Below are positions 48,601 through 61,643 of a stretch of 64,000 nt of DNA, piece by piece. Location of the stretch: the NCBI GenBank assembly GCA_016716965.1, contig JADJUP010000008.1, forward strand, positions 1-64,000, given 5' to 3'. Both the position numbers and the translations under genes were made by a program. Origin of the DNA: Sulfuritalea sp. GTDB taxonomy: Bacteria; Pseudomonadota; Gammaproteobacteria; Burkholderiales; Rhodocyclaceae. The notes beneath the pieces are model-generated. The model ran no database searches. It saw only the letters and a list, made by a program, of their open reading frames with translations, and had not been told where the DNA came from. Each line of letters starts with the position of its first letter. The first letter of the stretch is position 1.

Positions 48601-51600
48601 CGGCATTGACCGTGAGGCTGATGAGCTGCGTGGTGGCGTGGCCTTCGTCGTCGGTGACGGTGACGGTGAAGCTGTCGGCGCCGTGCCAGTCGGCCACCGG
48701 GGTGTAGCTCCAGGCGCCGGTGGCGGGATCGATGCTGGCCGTGCCGTGCGCGGCCGGGGTGCTGACGCCAAATACCGTGCCGTCGAGCAGGCCGTCGCTG
48801 TCGCTGGCGGTGAGCGTGCCGGTCAGTGCCGTGTCCTCGGCGCCGACCGCGCTGGTGTCGCCGCCTATGGTGGTGGCGTCGTCGGCCGGCGTGACGGTGA
48901 CCGTGACCGTGGCGGTTTCGGTGATGCCGGCCGGGCTGGTCACCGTGTAGCTGAAGCTGTCGGTGCCATGCCAATTGCTGTCCGGGGTGTAGCCCAGGGT
49001 GCCGTCGGGTTGATGGCGACGCTGCCGTGGCCGGCGGCGCCCACCCGTGACCGTGGGCGTGCCTTCGAAGCTGTCATTGGCGAGGACGGCGATGGTGACC
49101 GGGCTGTCTTCCGTGGTGCTGACGCTGTCGTTCGTGATGTCCACCACGGCATTGACCGTGAGGCTGATGACCTGGGTGGTGGCGTTGCCTTCGTCGTCGG
49201 TGACGGTGACGGTGAAGCTGTCGGCGCCGTGCCAGTCGGCCACCGGGGTGTAGCTCCAGGCGCCGGTGGCGGGATCGATGCTGGCGGTGCCGTGCGCGGC
49301 CGGGGTGCTGACGCCAAATACCGTGCCGTCGAGCAGGCCGTCGGCGTCACTCGCGGTCAGCGTTCCGCTGAGTGCCGTGTCCTCGGCGCCGACTGCGCTG
49401 GTGTCGCCGCCTATGGTGGTGGCGTCGTTGGCCGGCGTGACGGTGACCGTGACCGTGGCGGTCTCGGTGATGCCGGCCGGGCTGGTGACCGTGTAGCTGA
49501 AGCTGTCGGTGCCGTGGAAGTTGGCGTCCGGGGTGTAGCCCAGGGTGCCGTCGGGGTTGATGGCGACGCTGCCGTGGCCGGCGGCGCCCACTGCCGTGAC
49601 CGTGGGCGTGCCTTCGAAGCTGTCGTTGGCCAGGACGCTGATGGTGACCGGGCTGTCTTCCGTGGTGCTGACGCTGTCGTTCGTGATGTCCACCACGGCA
49701 TTGACCGTGAGGCTGATGACCTGGGTGGTGGCGTTGCCTTCGTCGTCGGTGACGGTGACGGTGAAGCTGTCGGCGCCGTGCCAGTCGGCCACCGGGGTGT
49801 AGCTCCAGGCGCCGGTGGCGGGATCGATGCTGGCGGTGCCGTGCGCGGCCGGGGTGCTGACGCCAAATACCGTGCCGTCGAGCAGGCCGTCGGCGTCACT
49901 CGCGGTCAGCGTTCCGCTGAGTGCCGTGTCCTCGGCGCCGACTGCGCTGGTGTCGCCGCCTATGGTGGTGGCGTCGTTGGCCGGCGTGACGGTGACCGTG
50001 ACCGTGGCGGTCTCGGTGATGCCGGCCGGGCTGGTGACCGTGTAGCTGAAGCTGTCGGTGCCGTGGAAGTTGGCGTCCGGGGTGTAGCCCAGGGTGCCGT
50101 CGGGGTTGATGGCGACGCTGCCGTGGCCGGCGGCGCCACTGCCGTGACCGTGGGCGTGCCTTCGAAGCTGTCGTTGGCCAGGACGCTGATGGTGACCGGG
50201 CTGTCTTCCGTGGTGCTGACGCTGTCGTTGGTGATGTCCACCACGGCATTGACCGTGAGGCTGATGACCTGGGTGGTGGCGTTGCCTTCGTCGTCGGTGA
50301 CGGTGACGGTGAAGCTGTCGGCGCCGTGCCAGTCGGCCACCGGGGTGTAGCTCCAGGCGCCGGTGGCGGGATCGATGCTGGCGGTGCCGTGCGCGGCCGG
50401 GGTGCTGACGCCAAATACCGTGCCGTCGAGCAGGCCGTCGGCGTCGCTCGCCGTCAGCGTTCCGCTGAGTGCCGTGTCCTCGGCGCCGACTGCGCTGGTG
50501 TCGCCGCCTATGGTGGTGGCGTCGTTGGCGGGCGTGACGGTGACCGTGACCGTGGCGGTCTCGGTGATGCCGGCCGGGCTGGTGACCGTGTAGCTGAAGC
50601 TGTCGGTGCCGTGGAAGTTGGCGTCCGGGGTGTAGCCCAGGGTGCCGTCGGGGTTGATGGCGACGCTGCCGTGGCCGGCGGCGCCCACTGCCGTGACCGT
50701 GGGCGTGCCTTCGAAGCTGTCGTTGGCCAGGACGCTGATGGTGACCGGGCTGTCTTCCGTGGTGCTGACGCTGTCGTTCGTGATGTCCACCACGGCATTG
50801 ACCGTGAGGCTGATGACCTGGGTGGTGGCGTTGCCTTCGTCGTCGGTGACGGTGACGGTGAAGCTGTCGGCGCCGTGCCAGTCGGCCACCGGGGTGTAGC
50901 TCCAGGCGCCGGTGGCGGGATCGATGCTGGCGGTGCCGTGCGCGGCCGGGGTGCTGACGCCAAATACCGTGCCGTCGAGCAGGCCGTCGGCGTCGCTCGC
51001 CGTCAGCGTTCCGCTGAGTGCCGTGTCCTCGGCGCCGACTGCGCTGGTGTCGCCGCCTATGGTGGTGGCGTCGTTGGCCGGCGTGACGGTGACCGTGACC
51101 GTGGCGGTCTCGGTGATGCCGGCCGGGCTGGTGACCGTGTAGCTGAAGCTGTCGGTGCCGTGGAAGTTGGCGTCCGGGGGTGTAGCCCAGGGTGCCGTCG
51201 GGGTTGATGGCGACGCTGCCGTGGCCGGCGGCGCCCACGGCGCTGACCGTGGGCGTGCCTTCGAAGCTGTCGTTGGCCAGGACGCTGATGGTGACCGGGC
51301 TGTCTTCCGTGGTGCTGACGCTGTCGTTGGTGATGTCCACCACGGCATTGACCGTGAGGCTGATGACCTGGGTGGTGGCGTTGCCTTCGTCGTCGGTGAC
51401 GGTGACGGTGAAGCTGTCGGCGCCGTGCCAGTCGGCCACCGGGGTGTAGCTCCAGGCGCCGGTGGCGGGATCGATGCTGGCGGTGCCGTGCGCGGCCGGG
51501 GTGCTGACGCCAAATACCGTGCCGTCGAGCAGGCCGTCGGCGTCGCTCGCGGTCAGCGTTCCGCTGAGTGCCGTGTCCTCGGCGCCGACTGCGCTGGTGT

Positions 51601-54600
51601 CGCCGCCTATGGTGGTGGCGTCGTTGGCCGGCGTGACGGTGACCGTGACCGTGGCGGTCTCGGTGATGCCGGCCGGGCTGGTGACCGTGTAGCTGAAGCT
51701 GTCGGTGCCGTGGAAGTTGGCGTCCGGGGTGTAGCCCAGGGTGCCGTCGGGGTTGATGGCGACGCTGCCGTGGCCGGCGGCGCCCACTGCCGTGACCGTG
51801 GGCGTGCCTTCGAAGCTGTCGTTGGCCAGGACGCTGATGGTGACCGGGCTGTCTTCCGTGGTGCTGACGCTGTCGTTGGTGATGTCCACCACGGCATTGA
51901 CCGTGAGGCTGATGACCTGGGTGGTGGCGTTGCCTTCGTCGTCGGTGACGGTGACGGTGAAGCTGTCGGCGCCGTGCCAGTCGGCCACCGGGGTGTAGCT
52001 CCAGGCGCCGGTGGCGGGATCGATGCTGGCGCTGCCGTGCGCGGCCGGGGTGCTGACGCCAAATACCGTGCCGTCGAGCAGGCCGTCGGCGTCGCTCGCC
52101 GTCAGCGTTCCGCTGAGTGCCGTGTCCTCGGCGCCGACTGCGCTGGTGTCGCCGCCTATGGTGGTGGCATCGTTGGCCGGCGTGACGGTGACCGTGACCG
52201 TGGCGGTCTCGGTGATGCCGGCCGGGCTGGTGACCGTGTAGCTGAAGCTGTCGGTGCCGTGGAAGTTGGCGTCCGGGGTGTAGCCCAGGGTGCCGTCGGG
52301 GTTGATGGCGACGCTGCCGTGGCCGGCGGCGCCCACTGCCGTGACCGTGGGCGTGCCTTCGAAGCTGTCATTGGCGAGGACGGCGATGGTGACCGGGCTG
52401 TCTTCCGTGGTGCTGACGCTGTCGTTGGTGATGTCCACCACGGCATTGACCGTGAGGCTGATGACCTGGGTGGTGGCGTTGCCTTCGTCGTCGGTGACGG
52501 TGACGGTGAAGCTGTCGGCGCCGTGCCAGTCGGCCACCGGGGTGTAGCTCCAGGCGCCGGTGGCGGGATCGATGCTGGCGGTGCCGTGCGCGGCCGGGGT
52601 GCTGACGCCAAATACCGTGCCGTCGAGCAGGCCGTCGGCGTCGCTCGCCGTCAGCGTTCCGCTGAGTGCCGTGTCCTCGGCGCCGACTGCGCTGGTGTCG
52701 CCGCCTATGGTGGTGGCGTCGTTGGCCGGCGTGACGGTGACCGTGACCGTGGCGGTCTCGGTGATGCCGGCCGGGCTGGTGACCGTGTAGCTGAAGCTGT
52801 CGGTGCCGTGGAAGTTGGCGTCCGGGGTGTAGCTCAGGGTGCCGTCGCCGTTGATGGCGACGCTGCCGTGGCCGGCGGCGCCGACGGCGCTGACCGTGGG
52901 CGTGCCTTCGAAGCTGTCGTTGGCGAGGACGCTGATGGTGACCGGGCTGTCTTCCGTGGTGCTGACGCTGTCGTTCGTGATGTCCACCACGGCATTGACC
53001 GTGAGGCTGATGACCTGGGTGGTGGCGTTGCCTTCGTCGTCGGTGACGGTGACGGTGAAGCTGTCGGCGCCGTGCCAGTCGGCCACCGGGGTGTAGCTCC
53101 AGGCGCCGGTGGCGGGATCGATGCTGGCGGTGCCGTGCGCGGCCGGGGTGCTGACGCCAAATACCGTGCCGTCGAGCAGGCCGTCGGCGTCGCTCGCCGT
53201 CAGCGTTCCGCTGAGTGCCGTGTCCTCGGCGCCGACTGCGCTGGTGTCGCCGCCTATGGTGGTGGCGTCGTTGGCCGGCGTGACGGTGACCGTGACCGTG
53301 GCGGTCTCGGTGATGCCGGCCGGGCTGGTGACCGTGTAGCTGAAGCTGTCGGTGCCGTGGAAGTTGGCGTCCGGGGTGTAGCCCAGGGTGCCGTCGGGGT
53401 TGATGGCGACGCTGCCGTGGCCGGCGGCGCCCACTGCCGTGACCGTGGGCGTGCCTTCGAAGCTGTCGTTGGCCAGGACGCTGATGGTGACCGGGCTGTC
53501 TTCCGTGGTGCTGACGCTGTCGTTGGTGATGTCCACCACGGCATTGACCGTGAGGCTGATGACCTGGGTGGTGGCGTTGCCTTCGTCGTCGGTGACGGTG
53601 ACGGTGAAGCTGTCGGCGCCGTGCCAGTCGGCCACCGGGGTGTAGCTCCAGGCGCCGGTGGCGGGATCGATGCTGGCGGTGCCGTGCGCGGCCGGGGTGC
53701 TGACGCCAAATACCGTGCCGTCGAGCAGGCCGTCGGCGTCGCTCGCCGTCAGCGTTCCGCTCAGTGCCGTGTCCTCGGCGCCGACTGCGCTGGTGTCGCC
53801 GCCTATGGTGGTGGCGTCGTTGGCCGGCGTGACGGTGACCGTGACCGTGGCGGTCTCGGTGATGCCGGCCGGGCTGGTGACCGTGTAGCTGAAGCTGTCG
53901 GTGCCGTGGAAGTTGGCGTCCGGGGTGTAGCCCAGGGTGCCGTCGGGGTTGATGGCGACGCTGCCGTGGCCGGCGGCGCCCACTGCCGTGACCGTGGGCG
54001 TGCCTTCGAAGCTGTCGTTGGCCAGGACGCTGATGGTGACCGGGCTGTCTTCCGTGGTGCTGACGCTGTCGTTGGTGATGTCCACCACGGCATTGACCGT
54101 GAGGCTGATGACCTGGGTGGTGGCGTTGCCTTCGTCGTCGGTGACGGTGACGGTGAAGCTGTCGGCGCCGTGCCAGTCGGCCACCGGGGTGTAGCTCCAG
54201 GCGCCGGTGGCGGGATCGATGCTGGCGGTGCCGTGCGCGGCCGGGGTGCTGACGCCAAATACCGTGCCGTCGAGCAGGCCGTCGGCGTCGCTCGCCGTCA
54301 GCGTTCCGCTCAGTGCCGTGTCCTCGGCGCCGACTGCGCTGGTGTCGCCGCCTATGGTGGTGGCGTCGTTGGCCGGCGTGACGGTGACCGTGACCGTGGC
54401 GGTCTCGGTGATGCCGGCCGGGCTGGTGACCGTGTAGCTGAAGCTGTCGGTGCCGTGCCAATTGCTGTCCGGGGTGTAGCCCAGGGTGCCGTCGGGGTTG
54501 ATGGCGACGCTGCCGTGGCCGGCGGCGCCCACTGCCGTGACCGTGGGCGTGCCTTCGAAGCTGTCGTTGGCGAGGACGCTGATGGTGACCGGGCTGTCTT

Positions 54601-57600
54601 CCGTGGTGCTGACGCTGTCGTTGGTGATGTCCACCACGGCATTGACCGTGAGGCTGATGACCTGGGTGGTGGCGTTGCCTTCGTCGTCGGTGACGGTGAC
54701 GGTGAAGCTGTCGGCGCCGTGCCAGTCGGCCACCGGGGTGTAGCTCCAGGCGCCGGTGGCGGGATCGATGCTGGCGGTGCCGTGCGCGGCCGGGGTGCTG
54801 ACGCCAAATACCGTGCCGTCGAGCAGGCCGTCGGCGTCACTCGCCGTCAGCATGCCGCTGAGTGCCGTGTCCTCGGCGCCGACTGCGCTGGTGTCGCCGC
54901 CTATGGTGGTGGCGTCGTTGGCCGGCGTGACGGTGACCGTGACCGTGGCGGTCTCGGTGATGCCGGCCGGGCTGGTGACCGTGTAGCTGAAGCTGTCGGT
55001 GCCGTGGAAGTTGGCGTCCGGGGTGTAGCCCAGGGTGCCGTCGGGGTTGATGGCGACGCTGCCGTGGCCGGCGGCGCCCACGGCCGTGACCGTGGGCGTG
55101 CCTTCGAAGCTGTCGTTGGCCAGGACGCTGATGGTGACCGGGCTGTCTTCCGTGGTGCTGACGCTGTCGTTCGTGATGTCCACCACGGCATTGACCGTGA
55201 GGCTGATGACCTGGGTGGTGGCGTTGCCTTCGTCGTCGGTGACGGTGACGGTGAAGCTGTCGGCGCCGTGCCAGTCGGCCACCGGGGTGTAGCTCCAGGC
55301 GCCGGTGGCGGGATCGATGCTGGCGGTGCCGTGCGCGGCCGGGGTGCTGACGCCAAATACCGTGCCGTCGAGCAGGCCGTCGGCGTCGCTCGCCGTCAGC
55401 GTTCCGCTCAGTGCCGTGTCCTCGGCGCCGACTGCGCTGGTGTCGCCGCCTATGGTGGTGGCGTCGTTGGCCGGCGTGACGGTGACCGTGACCGTGGCGG
55501 TCTCGGTGATGCCGGCCGGGCTGGTGACCGTGTAGCTGAAGCTGTCGGTGCCGTGGAAGTTGGCGTCCGGGGTGTAGCCCAGGGTGCCGTCGGGGTTGAT
55601 GGCGACGCTGCCGTGGCCGGCGGCGCCCACTGCCGTGACCGTGGGCGTGCCTTCGAAGCTGTCGTTGGCCAGGACGCTGATGGTGACCGGGCTGTCTTCC
55701 GTGGTGCTGACGCTGTCGTTGGTGATGTCCACCACGGCATTGACCGTGAGGCTGATGACCTGGGTGGTGGCGTTGCCTTCGTCGTCGGTGACGGTGACGG
55801 TGAAGCTGTCGGCGCCGTGCCAGTCGGCCACCGGGGTGTAGCTCCAGGCGCCGGTGGCGGGATCGATGCTGGCGGTGCCGTGCGCGGCCGGGGTGCTGAC
55901 GCCAAATACCGTGCCGTCGAGCAGGCCGTCGGCGTCGCTCGCCGTCAGCGTTCCGCTCAGTGCCGTGTCCTCGGCGCCGACTGCGCTGGTGTCGCCGCCT
56001 ATGGTGGTGGCGTCGTTGGCCGGCGTGACGGTGACCGTGACCGTGGCGGTCTCGGTGATGCCGGCCGGGCTGGTGACCGTGTAGCTGAAGCTGTCGGTGC
56101 CGTGGAAGTTGGCGTCCGGGGTGTAGCCCAGGGTGCCGTCGGGGTTGATGGCGACGCTGCCGTGGCCGGCGGCGCCCACTGCCGTGACCGTGGGCGTGCC
56201 TTCGAAGCTGTCGTTGGCCAGGACGCTGATGGTGACCGGGCTGTCTTCCGTGGTGCTGACGCTGTCGTTCGTGATGTCCACCACGGCATTGACCGTGAGG
56301 CTGATGACCTGGGTGGTGGCGTTGCCTTCGTCGTCGGTGACGGTGACGGTGAAGCTGTCGGCGCCGTGCCAGTCGGCCACCGGGGTGTAGCTCCAGGCGC
56401 CGGTGGCGGGATCGATCGTGGCCGTGCCGTGCGCGGCCGGGGTGCTGACGCCAAATACCGTGCCGTCGAGCAGGCCGTCGCTGTCGCTGGCGGTGAGCGT
56501 GCCGGTCAGTGCCGTGTCCTCGGCGCCGACTGCGCTGGTGTCGCCGCCTATGGTGGTGGCGTCGTTGGCCGGCGTGACGGTGACCGTGACCGTGGCGGTC
56601 TCGGTGATGCCGGCCGGGCTGGTGACCGTGTAGCTGAAGCTGTCGGTGCCGTGGAAGTTGGCGTCCGGGGTGTAGCCCAGGGTGCCGTCGGGGTTGATGG
56701 CGACGCTGCCGTGGCCGGCGGCGCCCACTGCCGTGACCGTGGGCGTGCCTTCGAAGCTGTCGTTGGCCAGGACGCTGATGGTGACCGGGCTGTCTTCCGT
56801 GGTGCTGACGCTGTCGTTGGTGATGTCCACCACGGCATTGACCGTGAGGCTGATGACCTGGGTGGTGGCGTTGCCTTCGTCGTCGGTGACGGTGACGGTG
56901 AAGCTGTCGGCGCCGTGCCAGTCGGCCACCGGGGTGTAGCTCCAGGCGCCGGTGGCGGGATCGATGCTGGCGCTGCCGTGCGCGGCCGGGGTGCTGACGC
57001 CAAATACCGTGCCGTCGAGCAGGCCGTCGGCGTCGCTCGCCGTCAGCGTTCCGCTCAGTGCCGTGTCCTCGGCGCCGACTGCGCTGGTGTCGCCGCCTAT
57101 GGTGGTGGCGTCGTTGGCCGGCGTGACGGTGACCGTGACCGTGGCGGTCTCGGTGATGCCGGCCGGGCTGGTGACCGTGTAGCTGAAGCTGTCGGTGCCG
57201 TGGAAGTTGGCGTCCGGGGTGTAGCCCAGGGTGCCGTCGGGGTTGATGGCGACGCTGCCGTGGCCGGCGGCGCCCACGGCCGTGACCGTGGGCGTGCCTT
57301 CGAAGCTGTCGTTGGCCAGGACGCTGATGGTGACCGGGCTGTCTTCCGTGGTGCTGACGCTGTCGTTCGTGATGTCCACCACGGCATTGACCGTGAGGCT
57401 GATGACCTGGGTGGTGGCGTTGCCTTCGTCGTCGGTGACGGTGACGGTGAAGCTGTCGGCGCCGTGCCAGTCGGCCACCGGGGTGTAGCTCCAGGCGCCG
57501 GTGGCGGGATCGATGCTGGCGGTGCCGTGCGCGGCCGGGGTGCTGACGCCAAATACCGTGCCGTCGAGCAGGCCGTCGGCGTCGCTCGCCGTCAGCGTTC

Positions 57601-60600
57601 CGCTCAGTGCCGTGTCCTCGGCGCCGACTGCGCTGGTGTCGCCGCCTATGGTGGTGGCGTCGTTGGCCGGCGTGACGGTGACCGTGACCGTGGCGGTCTC
57701 GGTGATGCCGGCCGGGCTGGTGACCGTGTAGCTGAAGCTGTCGGTGCCGTGGAAGTTGGCGTCCGGGGTGTAGCCCAGGGTGCCGTCGGGGTTGATGGCG
57801 ACGCTGCCGTGGCCGGCGGCGCCCACGGCCGTGACCGTGGGCGTGCCTTCGAAGCTGTCGTTGGCCAGGACGCTGATGGTGACCGGGCTGTCTTCCGTGG
57901 TGCTGACGCTGTCGTTCGTGATGTCCACCACGGCATTGACCGTGAGGCTGATGACCTGGGTGGTGGCGTTGCCTTCGTCGTCGGTGACGGTGACGGTGAA
58001 GCTGTCGGCGCCGTGCCAGTCGGCCACCGGGGTGTAGCTCCAGGCGCCGGTGGCGGGATCGATGCTGGCGGTGCCGTGCGCGGCCGGGGTGCTGACGCCA
58101 AATACCGTGCCGTCGAGCAGGCCGTCGGCGTCGCTCGCCGTCAGCGTTCCGCTGAGTGCCGTGTCCTCGGCGCCGACTGCGCTGGTGTCGCCGCCTATGG
58201 TGGTGGCATCGTTGGCCGGCGTGACGGTGACCGTGACCGTGGCGGTCTCGGTGATGCCGGCCGGGCTGGTGACCGTGTAGCTGAAGCTGTCGGTGCCGTG
58301 CCAATTGCTGTCCGGGGTGTAGCCCAGGGTGCCGTCGGGGTTGATGGCGACGCTGCCGTGGCCGGCGGCGCCGACGGCGCTGACCGTGGGCGTGCCTTCG
58401 AAGCTGTCGTTGGCCAGGACGCTGATGGTGACCGGGCTGTCTTCCGTGGTGCTGACGCTGTCGTTCGTGATGTCCACCACGGCATTGACCGTGAGGCTGA
58501 TGACCTGGGTGGTGGCGTTGCCTTCGTCGTCGGTGACGGTGACGGTGAAGCTGTCGGCGCCGTGCCAGTCGGCCACCGGGGTGTAGCTCCAGGCGCCGGT
58601 GGCGGGATCGATGCTGGCGGTGCCGTGCGCGGCCGGGGTGCTGACGCCAAATACCGTGCCGTCGAGCAGGCCGTCGGCGTCGCTCGCCGTCAGCGTTCCG
58701 CTCAGTGCCGTGTCCTCGGCGCCGACTGCGCTGGTGTCGCCGCCTATGGTGGTGGCATCGTTGGCCGGCGTGACGGTGACCGTGACCGTGGCGGTCTCGG
58801 TGATGCCGGCCGGGCTGGTGACCGTGTAGCTGAAGCTGTCGGTGCCGTGGAAGTTGGCGTCCGGGGTGTAGCCCAGGGTGCCGTCGGGGTTGATGGCGAC
58901 GCTGCCGTGGCCGGCGGCGCCCACTGCCGTGACCGTGGGCGTGCCTTCGAAGCTGTCGTTGGCCAGGACGCTGATGGTGACCGGGCTGTCTTCCGTGGTG
59001 CTGACGCTGTCGTTCGTGATGTCCACCACGGCATTGACCGTGAGGCTGATGACCTGGGTGGTGGCGTTGCCTTCGTCGTCGGTGACGGTGACGGTGAAGC
59101 TGTCGGCGCCGTGCCAGTCGGCCACCGGGGTGTAGCTCCAGGCGCCGGTGGCGGGATCGATGCTGGCGGTGCCGTGCGCGGCCGGGGTGCTGACGCCAAA
59201 TACCGTGCCGTCGAGCAGGCCGTCGGCGTCGCTCGCCGTCAGCGTTCCGCTGAGTGCCGTGTCCTCGGCGCCGACTGCGCTGGTGTCGCCGCCTATGGTG
59301 GTGGCATCGTTGGCCGGCGTGACGGTGACCGTGACCGTGGCGGTCTCGGTGATGCCGGCCGGGCTGGTGACCGTGTAGCTGAAGCTGTCGGTGCCGTGGA
59401 AGTTGGCGTCCGGGGTGTAGCCCAGGGTGCCGTCGGGGTTGATGGCGACGCTGCCGTGGCCGGCGGCGCCGACGGCGCTGACCGTGGGCGTGCCTTCGAA
59501 GCTGTCGTTGGCCAGGACGCTGATGGTGACCGGGCTGTCTTCCGTGGTGCTGACGCTGTCGTTGGTGATGTCCACCACGGCATTGACCGTGAGGCTGATG
59601 ACCTGGGTGGTGGCGTTGCCTTCGTCGTCGGTGACGGTGACGGTGAAGCTGTCGGCGCCGTGCCAGTCGGCCACCGGGGTGTAGCTCCAGGCGCCGGTGG
59701 CGGGATCGATCGTGGCCGTGCCGTGCGCGGCCGGGGTGCTGACGCCAAATACCGTGCCGTCGAGCAGGCCGTCGCTGTCGCTGGCGGTGAGCGTGCCGGT
59801 CAGTGCCGTGTCCTCGGCGCCGACCGCGCTGGTGTCGCCGCCTATGGTGGTGGCGTCGTTGGCCGGCGTGACGGTGACCGTGACCGTGGCGGTCTCGGTG
59901 ATGCCGGCCGGGCTGGTGACCGTGTAGCTGAAGCTGTCGGTGCCGTGGAAGTTGGCGTCCGGGGTGTAGCCCAGGGTGCCGTCGGGGTTGATGGCGACGC
60001 TGCCGTGGCCGGCGGCGCCGACCGCGCTGACCGTGGGCGTGCCTTCGAAGCTGTCGTTGGCCAGGACGCTGATGGTGACCGGGCTGTCTTCCGTGGTGCT
60101 GACGCTGTCGTTCGTGATGTCCACCACGGCATTGACCGTGAGGCTGATGACCTGGGTGGTGGCGTTGCCTTCGTCGTCGGTGACGGTGACGGTGAAGCTG
60201 TCGGCGCCGTGCCAGTCGGCCACCGGGGTGTAGCTCCAGGCGCCGGTGGCGGGATCGATGCTGGCGGTGCCGTGCGCGGCCGGGGTGCTGACGCCAAATA
60301 CCGTGCCGTCGAGCAGGCCGTCGGCGTCGCTCGCCGTCAGCGTGCCGGTCAGTGCCGTGTCCTCGGCGCCGACTGCGCTGGTGTCGCCGCCTATGGTGGT
60401 GGCATCGTTGGCCGGCGTGACGGTGACCGTGACCGTGGCGGTCTCGGTGATGCCGGCCGGGCTGGTGACCGTGTAGCTGAAGCTGTCGGTGCCGTGGAAG
60501 TTGGCGTCCGGGGTGTAGCCCAGGGTGCCGTCGGGGTTGATGGCGACGCTGCCGTGGCCGGCGGCGCCCACTGCCGTGACCGTGGGCGTGCCTTCGAAGC

Positions 60601-61549
60601 TGTCGTTGGCCAGGACGGCGATGGTGACCGGGCTGTCTTCCGTGGTGCTGACGCTGTCGTTCGTGATGTCCACCACGGCATTGACCGTGAGGCTGATGAC
60701 CTGGGTGGTGGCGTTGCCTTCGTCGTCGGTGACGGTGACGGTGAAGCTGTCGGCGCCGTGCCAGTCGGCCACCGGGGTGTAGCTCCAGGCGCCGGTGGCG
60801 GGGTCGATCGTGGCCGTGCCGTGCGCGGCCGGGGTGCTGACGCCAAATACCGTGCCGTCGAGCAGGCCGTCGCTGTCGCTGGCGGTGAGCGTGCCGGTCA
60901 GTGCCGTGTCCTCGGCGCCGACTGCGCTGGTGTCGCCGCCTATGGTGGTGGCGTCGTTGGCGGGGGGAGCTGCAGGAACCGGGGGCGTCTTGTCCGCGAC
61001 GCCGTCGTCCGCCGTGCTGCCTCCCGTGTCGTTTGCCGTGTTGTCCGTCGCACCCGCACCATTGCGACCGCCGTCGTCGCCCTGCCCTCCCTCGCGGGTG
61101 GCAAACTCGTAACCCAGCGGGTCTATCGCCTCGGCAATGCGCAATAGCTGAACGAAGGAATGGCCATCGTCCACCCGACCGAACACGGCGGGCCTGCCGG
61201 CAGCGGTTTCCTCGAGCAAGCGGTCGAGGCTGCTGCCTTCCGCGATGGCACGTGAGATGTCTTCCAGTTCGCCAAGGCTGCCGGGCATGAGCGCCCCTTC
61301 GCGTGCATCCGCGATGCGTCCGCCGAGGACCATTTCATCCAGGGTGACGGTTTCCTTGTCACGCAGGAAGTACGCCACACCGTCATTCAGTGCGAGTTCG
61401 ACCCGCCCCCCCTCGGGGGTCTGGATTACGTCGCCTTCATATACCGGGTCGCCGAGCTTGAGCACCCGGATCGTTCCGTCCGTCCCCTTGGCAGTGACCC
61501 TGCCTTCAATTGCCGACACCTTGCCAACGTAATCGCCTGCATCTGCCAT
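45696..61549 (-). CDS. Giant LapA-like type I-secreted adhesin (about 5280 residues), frame-broken in the repeat region
   Basis: Domains in order: an N-terminal retention module (1-125) with TAAG at 115-118 and GHSFV after it, matching LapA-type proteins whose di-alanine site is cut by LapG; a Gly/Asp-rich linker; 25 tandem 183-residue double cadherin-like/VCBS units; a LamG-type lectin-like domain (ALYFDGKGASLAV to DDLRIYS); about five RTX nonapeptides such as GGAGNDSLSGGAGSD; and the C-terminal T1SS secretion signal. Calcium binding, surface display and biofilm adhesion are expected. The frame is lost at several indels: near 51178, 50134, 49008, 49044, 47940, 47890 and repeatedly in 47236-47660. 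The total length is not divisible by three. Unique N- and C-terminal regions are open, so errors in the array are likely. Confidence 0.9.
47240..60965 (-). repeat. Tandem array of 25 units of 549 bp within the adhesin gene
   Basis: Identical landmarks recur every 549 bp from 60795 down to 47625 (deviations of 1-3 bp mark the indels). Each unit codes for two Ig-like modules. The first opens ANDATTIGGDTSAVGAEDTA and ends near ISLTVNAV. The second opens VDITNDSVSTTEDSPVTI and ends near TVTVTVTP. Units appear to differ by only a few bases each, indicating recent amplification or gene conversion. The last, C-terminal-proximal unit (47240-47900) is much more altered than the rest. Confidence 0.95.
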
Positions 61550-61643
61550 GATCGATACTCCGGACGGAACTGGGAAATGCTGGCGACTCTACCCCCTGGC
61601 GGCAAGGACCGCCATTGGACCAAAGGACAATACCGGGGGAGCC

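Noticed and set aside
47240..60965. Regular repeats considered as a CRISPR array or satellite
   Set aside because: The unit is 549 bp of coding DNA in one frame with no short repeat-spacer structure.
51155..61147. A 3330-codon open frame on the + strand through the repeat array
   Set aside because: It is the antisense of the adhesin repeats, kept open by high GC and the repeat period being a multiple of three. The - strand frame has the retention module, Ig-like modules, RTX repeats and secretion signal.
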